The notes under the pieces were generated by a model that was not told where the DNA came from, ran no database searches, and saw nothing but the letters and a program-made list of their open reading frames with translations. Position numbers and translations under genes: made by a program. From RGIG5612 sp017511185 (GTDB taxonomy: Bacteria; Bacillota; Clostridia; Lachnospirales; Lachnospiraceae): a DNA stretch of 64,000 nucleotides. How positions within the stretch are numbered: the first letter of the stretch is position 1; the number at the start of each line of letters is the position of its first letter. The stretch spans positions 62,001 to 126,000 of the forward strand of contig JAFWLF010000069.1 of assembly GCA_017511185.1 (NCBI GenBank), read 5' to 3'. Of the stretch, positions 61,357 through 64,000 are shown piece after piece.

Positions 61357-62151
61357 TTATTTTTTATAGACACGCGCGTTCAGATCAACTTCCTTTTCGA
61401 TGCCATCGATCGTTGCGGTGTTTGTATACTGCCACATGTTATAAGTATAATCTGTACTCGGGGATTTGGTGTATTTCGCAAACCATAAATCCCACTGTGT
61501 CAGATCTTCCCAGTTCAGACGTGCCCGGATCCAGTTCTCATTAGAATACACGCCGGCGCGGAAGCCTGCCTGCTCAATGCGTTCGCAAAATGCATTAACA
61601 ATGGCAGTATACTCTTCCCTCGTCAGGTGCCTGGTGCGGGCCGTTTCTGCAGAACCTTCCAGATCAATATAGATTGGCATGGTAACGTCGTATCCATGAA
61701 TCTGTTCCAAGATAGTCTCTGCCTCTTCGATTGCTTCTTCCTCATTGATAGCCTGTGACACAAAGTAGACGCCTGCAGGCATGTCTGCATCGTTGCATCC
61801 CTGCAGGTAGGTGTGCAGATTATTATCAAAAACGAACCGGGCTGTCTCATAGCCGCGGTAACCCACACGCAGAATAGCAAACTCGACGCCGGCAGCTTTT
61901 GCCTGTTCCCAGTCAATGTCTCCGACAAATTCGGAAACATCAATGCCGGTCACTGTTTCATAATCTTCTTTTGTAAAGACCTTAAATCCGTTCCGCGTGA
62001 CCCAGAATTCATTCTCCAGTTCACTGGCCTCTTCTTCAATATTAATGCCGTGGTTGTCGTGTTCCTTTCTTCTCATACAGGAAACGCAGCCAAGGAGCAG
62101 CACACAGACTGCCAGCAGCATCAGTATACAAACAGGTCTTTTCAGCTTCAT
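61357..62151 (-). CDS. GH25 muramidase-like secreted protein
   Basis: 264 residues: membrane anchor or signal (6-26, with a Cys pair CVSC), a short linker and a GH25 domain with GIDVSEFVGDIDWEQAKAAG, FAILRVGYRG, YIDLEGS and NMWQYTNTATIDGIEKEVDL. GH25 enzymes cut the glycan of peptidoglycan between MurNAc and GlcNAc. It lies 27 bases before the M20 gene in one unit after GH51, 12 bases after that gene's stop. Confidence 0.9.
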   Translation of the reverse strand: MKLKRPVCILMLLAVCVLLLGCVSCMRRKEHDNHGINIEEEASELENEFWVTRNGFKVFTKEDYETVTGIDVSEFVGDIDWEQAKAAGVEFAILRVGYRGYETARFVFDNNLHTYLQGCNDADMPAGVYFVSQAINEEEAIEEAETILEQIHGYDVTMPIYIDLEGSAETARTRHLTREEYTAIVNAFCERIEQAGFRAGVYSNENWIRARLNWEDLTQWDLWFAKYTKSPSTDYTYNMWQYTNTATIDGIEKEVDLNARVYKK

Positions 62152-62163
62152 TTACTCTCCTTT

Positions 62164-64000
62164 TTATCTGGAAACCACGATAACATCCAACGTATTTGCC
62201 GGACAGACATAAGAATTCAGATCCACTTCTTTTTCTTCAATCTGCACATGATAAACAGCCTCGCCTTCAAACGGCAGTTCATTTCTTGCAGCAAGATCTT
62301 CATGATGGAGACGGCAGACTTTCGCTGCCACACAGTCTGCGCCCGCAAGATCAAAGCCAACCGAAATGTCTTCTGCATTTGCATTGACCAGTTTGATGAT
62401 GATCATTTCAGCATCCGCCTCTGTACTGAGATAAACGTTCTCCGGAAGTTCTCCCTCAAAACCGATATGGTTTTCTGCCTGGAAATTGCCAAACAGTTTC
62501 TGCACCATATAATTTGCCGTCAGACAAACATTCCCAGGATTAAAATCGATCATATTGTGCGTCCAGTGGGTGCCTCCGATCAGATTAAGAAGCGGCGCAT
62601 AAGATACAGATAACAGGAAATCGCCATTCCGCTCTGCTCCGGTCAAAAACGCTGCTTCTGATAAAGCCGATCCGAACGAGTTTGCATGTTCCGCATCAAC
62701 CTTTCCTTCCGGTGCGGACAGGTTATTTGCTGCATATTCACCAAAGTAGAGTTTTGCCTTTCCAACATTCCTGTCATAGTTATCAAACCGATAAGCTGAC
62801 TCATAAAACCATGCAGGAGAATGATAGCAATGCTCATCAAGCAGGATCTCATGATCCAGTGTTTTCGCATAATCCCAGAATGGCTGAGTATGTTCCTTAT
62901 ATGGCTGGAATCCGGCGCTCATAATGCACAGGATCTCCGGATATCTTTCATGGATTGCCGCCCGGATCTTATCGAACTTTTTAATGTAATCTTCGCCGTG
63001 ATTCTCATTGCCGATACCGATCCGCTGCAGGCCGAACGGAGCTGGGTGTCCCATGTCCGCACGAAGCTTTGCCCATTGCGACTTTTCCGGATCTCCATTG
63101 GCGAATTCGATCAGATCTAAATAATTTTGTGTGACGTAGGTATCAAATTCCGCACTGTCAATAGCGATGATCTCCTCGCTGCGGAACTGGCAGTTGATGC
63201 CGGCAAACAGAGTCGGCTGCGGTTTTGCCCCCAGATCCTCACAAAGGCAGAAAAATTCATAGAAGCCAATCTGATAAGACTGACTGCATCCGCCATCCGG
63301 CATTGCTTCCGCCCAGAGGTTATAGGTGCTCTTACGGTCATAAAGCGGACCAACCGTTTCTTTCCAGTTATACTCGTTTTGACTCTTAGCGCCTTCAACG
63401 ATACATCCGCCAGGGAATCGCATGAACTGCGGCTTCAGATCCACAAGTGCCTGAACCAGATCTTTCCGCAGTTTTCCGTTCTGCCATTTTGGATCATTCT
63501 TTCCCCAGAAATCGCTGTCATAAAGCTGAACGCAGTCAAGATCGATCGTGCCATTTCCTGTGAAAATCAGGGCCAATTTTCCGTATGCGTCCTGTTCTCC
63601 CTGCAGTGTTTTCTTGATATGAGACCATGTACCTGCAGCTGCTTCTCCATCCGCTGCGGTAAACTCTACCCTATCCGTCAGCAATGTCCCATACTCTGTT
63701 TCTACTACAACCTGAACCTGAAGCGTTCCACGGATATAAGCCTCAAATGTATAGGAATGTCCATTCTTGATCGCAATGGCACATTGATCAGCATATTCCT
63801 TGCCGCCGTTATAGCCTTTATTCTCCAGACGAGCTTTTTCTGTAGTGTGGATCCGTACAAAACGACTGTTCTTTCCCAATGGGTCCTCATCCAGACTTTC
63901 CGCTTCTCCGCCATCTAACGTCCAATAACGCAAAGGATCCAGAACTTCCTGATAATCCTTTGTCATGTAGACTCCGTCAAAACTATAATTGCTGACCATG
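62164..64000 (-). CDS. GH51 alpha-L-arabinofuranosidase (partial, N-terminus off window)
   Basis: At least 611 residues; the frame is still open at 64000, and the family normally has a short conserved start before the VSNYSFDGVYM segment, so the true start lies outside. Acid/base Glu is in GIGNENHG and nucleophile Glu in LYFGEYAAN; a carbohydrate-binding region precedes the barrel, and a beta-sandwich follows it. No signal peptide can be judged. It releases arabinose from arabinans or arabinoxylan pieces, which the araD and kinase genes could then use. Confidence 0.92.
   Translation of the reverse strand, partial: MVSNYSFDGVYMTKDYQEVLDPLRYWTLDGGEAESLDEDPLGKNSRFVRIHTTEKARLENKGYNGGKEYADQCAIAIKNGHSYTFEAYIRGTLQVQVVVETEYGTLLTDRVEFTAADGEAAAGTWSHIKKTLQGEQDAYGKLALIFTGNGTIDLDCVQLYDSDFWGKNDPKWQNGKLRKDLVQALVDLKPQFMRFPGGCIVEGAKSQNEYNWKETVGPLYDRKSTYNLWAEAMPDGGCSQSYQIGFYEFFCLCEDLGAKPQPTLFAGINCQFRSEEIIAIDSAEFDTYVTQNYLDLIEFANGDPEKSQWAKLRADMGHPAPFGLQRIGIGNENHGEDYIKKFDKIRAAIHERYPEILCIMSAGFQPYKEHTQPFWDYAKTLDHEILLDEHCYHSPAWFYESAYRFDNYDRNVGKAKLYFGEYAANNLSAPEGKVDAEHANSFGSALSEAAFLTGAERNGDFLLSVSYAPLLNLIGGTHWTHNMIDFNPGNVCLTANYMVQKLFGNFQAENHIGFEGELPENVYLSTEADAEMIIIKLVNANAEDISVGFDLAGADCVAAKVCRLHHEDLAARNELPFEGEAVYHVQIEEKEVDLNSYVCPANTLDVIVVSR

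Overview
The window looks like a chromosome segment from a strictly anaerobic, Gram-positive Clostridia-type bacterium, probably a gut Lachnospirales/Eubacteriales relative. The signs are butyrate kinase, a reverse rubrerythrin under a Fur-family regulator, many lipoproteins with short Ser/Gly/Thr-rich linkers, FtsEX with NlpC/M23-type wall hydrolases, riboswitch-controlled leaders and strong GGAGG ribosome sites. No rRNA, tRNA, insertion sequence, prophage or CRISPR array was seen. Most genes lie on the minus strand. The assignment is from gene content only.

Layout. 1-5.1 kb (minus): a tightly coupled operon of a MobA-like nucleotidyltransferase, a PIG-L deacetylase, a GT2-GtrA glycosyltransferase, a phosphodiester glycosidase and a Q/R/P-rich membrane protein cut by the window edge; it looks like surface glycan work. 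5.2-6.2 kb (plus): Fur-type regulator and reverse rubrerythrin. 6.2-8.5 kb: M18 aminopeptidase and a DUF4230 membrane protein. 8.6-15.7 kb: a possible corrinoid/tetrapyrrole surface system. A cobalamin riboswitch with its own terminator precedes a 1402-residue secreted protein that carries a complete CbiK-type chelatase domain and wall-binding repeats; divergent from it are a secreted alpha/alpha-barrel protein resembling the first half of intrinsic factor/transcobalamin and a DUF4430 lipoprotein resembling its second half. 16.5-29.2 kb: two adjacent oligopeptide ABC operons. Both substrate-binding proteins appear to be circular permutants with different cut points, and one OppC permease carries a roughly 240-residue insert of InlB-B-like repeats in its first outer loop.

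29.3-39.1 kb (minus): murA, then a SAM-I riboswitch heading metK-proS-cca-phosphosugar mutase-butyrate kinase-PAP2 phosphatase. 39.2-43.9 kb: M23 peptidase, MscL with a zinc ribbon, three tandem paralogous lipoproteins, and an asparagine-synthase relative without the N-terminal catalytic cysteine. 44.0-48.0 kb (plus): GH2 and GH36 glycosidases. 48.1-53.5 kb (minus): CdaR-type regulator, FtsE, FtsX, S41 protease, coiled-coil M23 hydrolase. 53.7-57.2 kb: AraD-type epimerase, FGGY kinase, MalY-type PLP enzyme. 57.3-57.6 kb: a cluster of palindromic repeats. 57.6-64 kb: thiolase/DUF35/lipoprotein operon, M20 dipeptidase, GH25 muramidase, and a GH51 arabinofuranosidase running off the window; GH51, AraD and the kinase together suggest arabinose use.

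The strongest candidates for something undescribed are (a) the riboswitch-controlled, wall-attached CbiK protein with its divergent intrinsic-factor-like partners and (b) the two independently permuted OppA proteins beside an OppC with an outer-loop insert. These are read from sequence by eye; no database search or structure prediction was possible.
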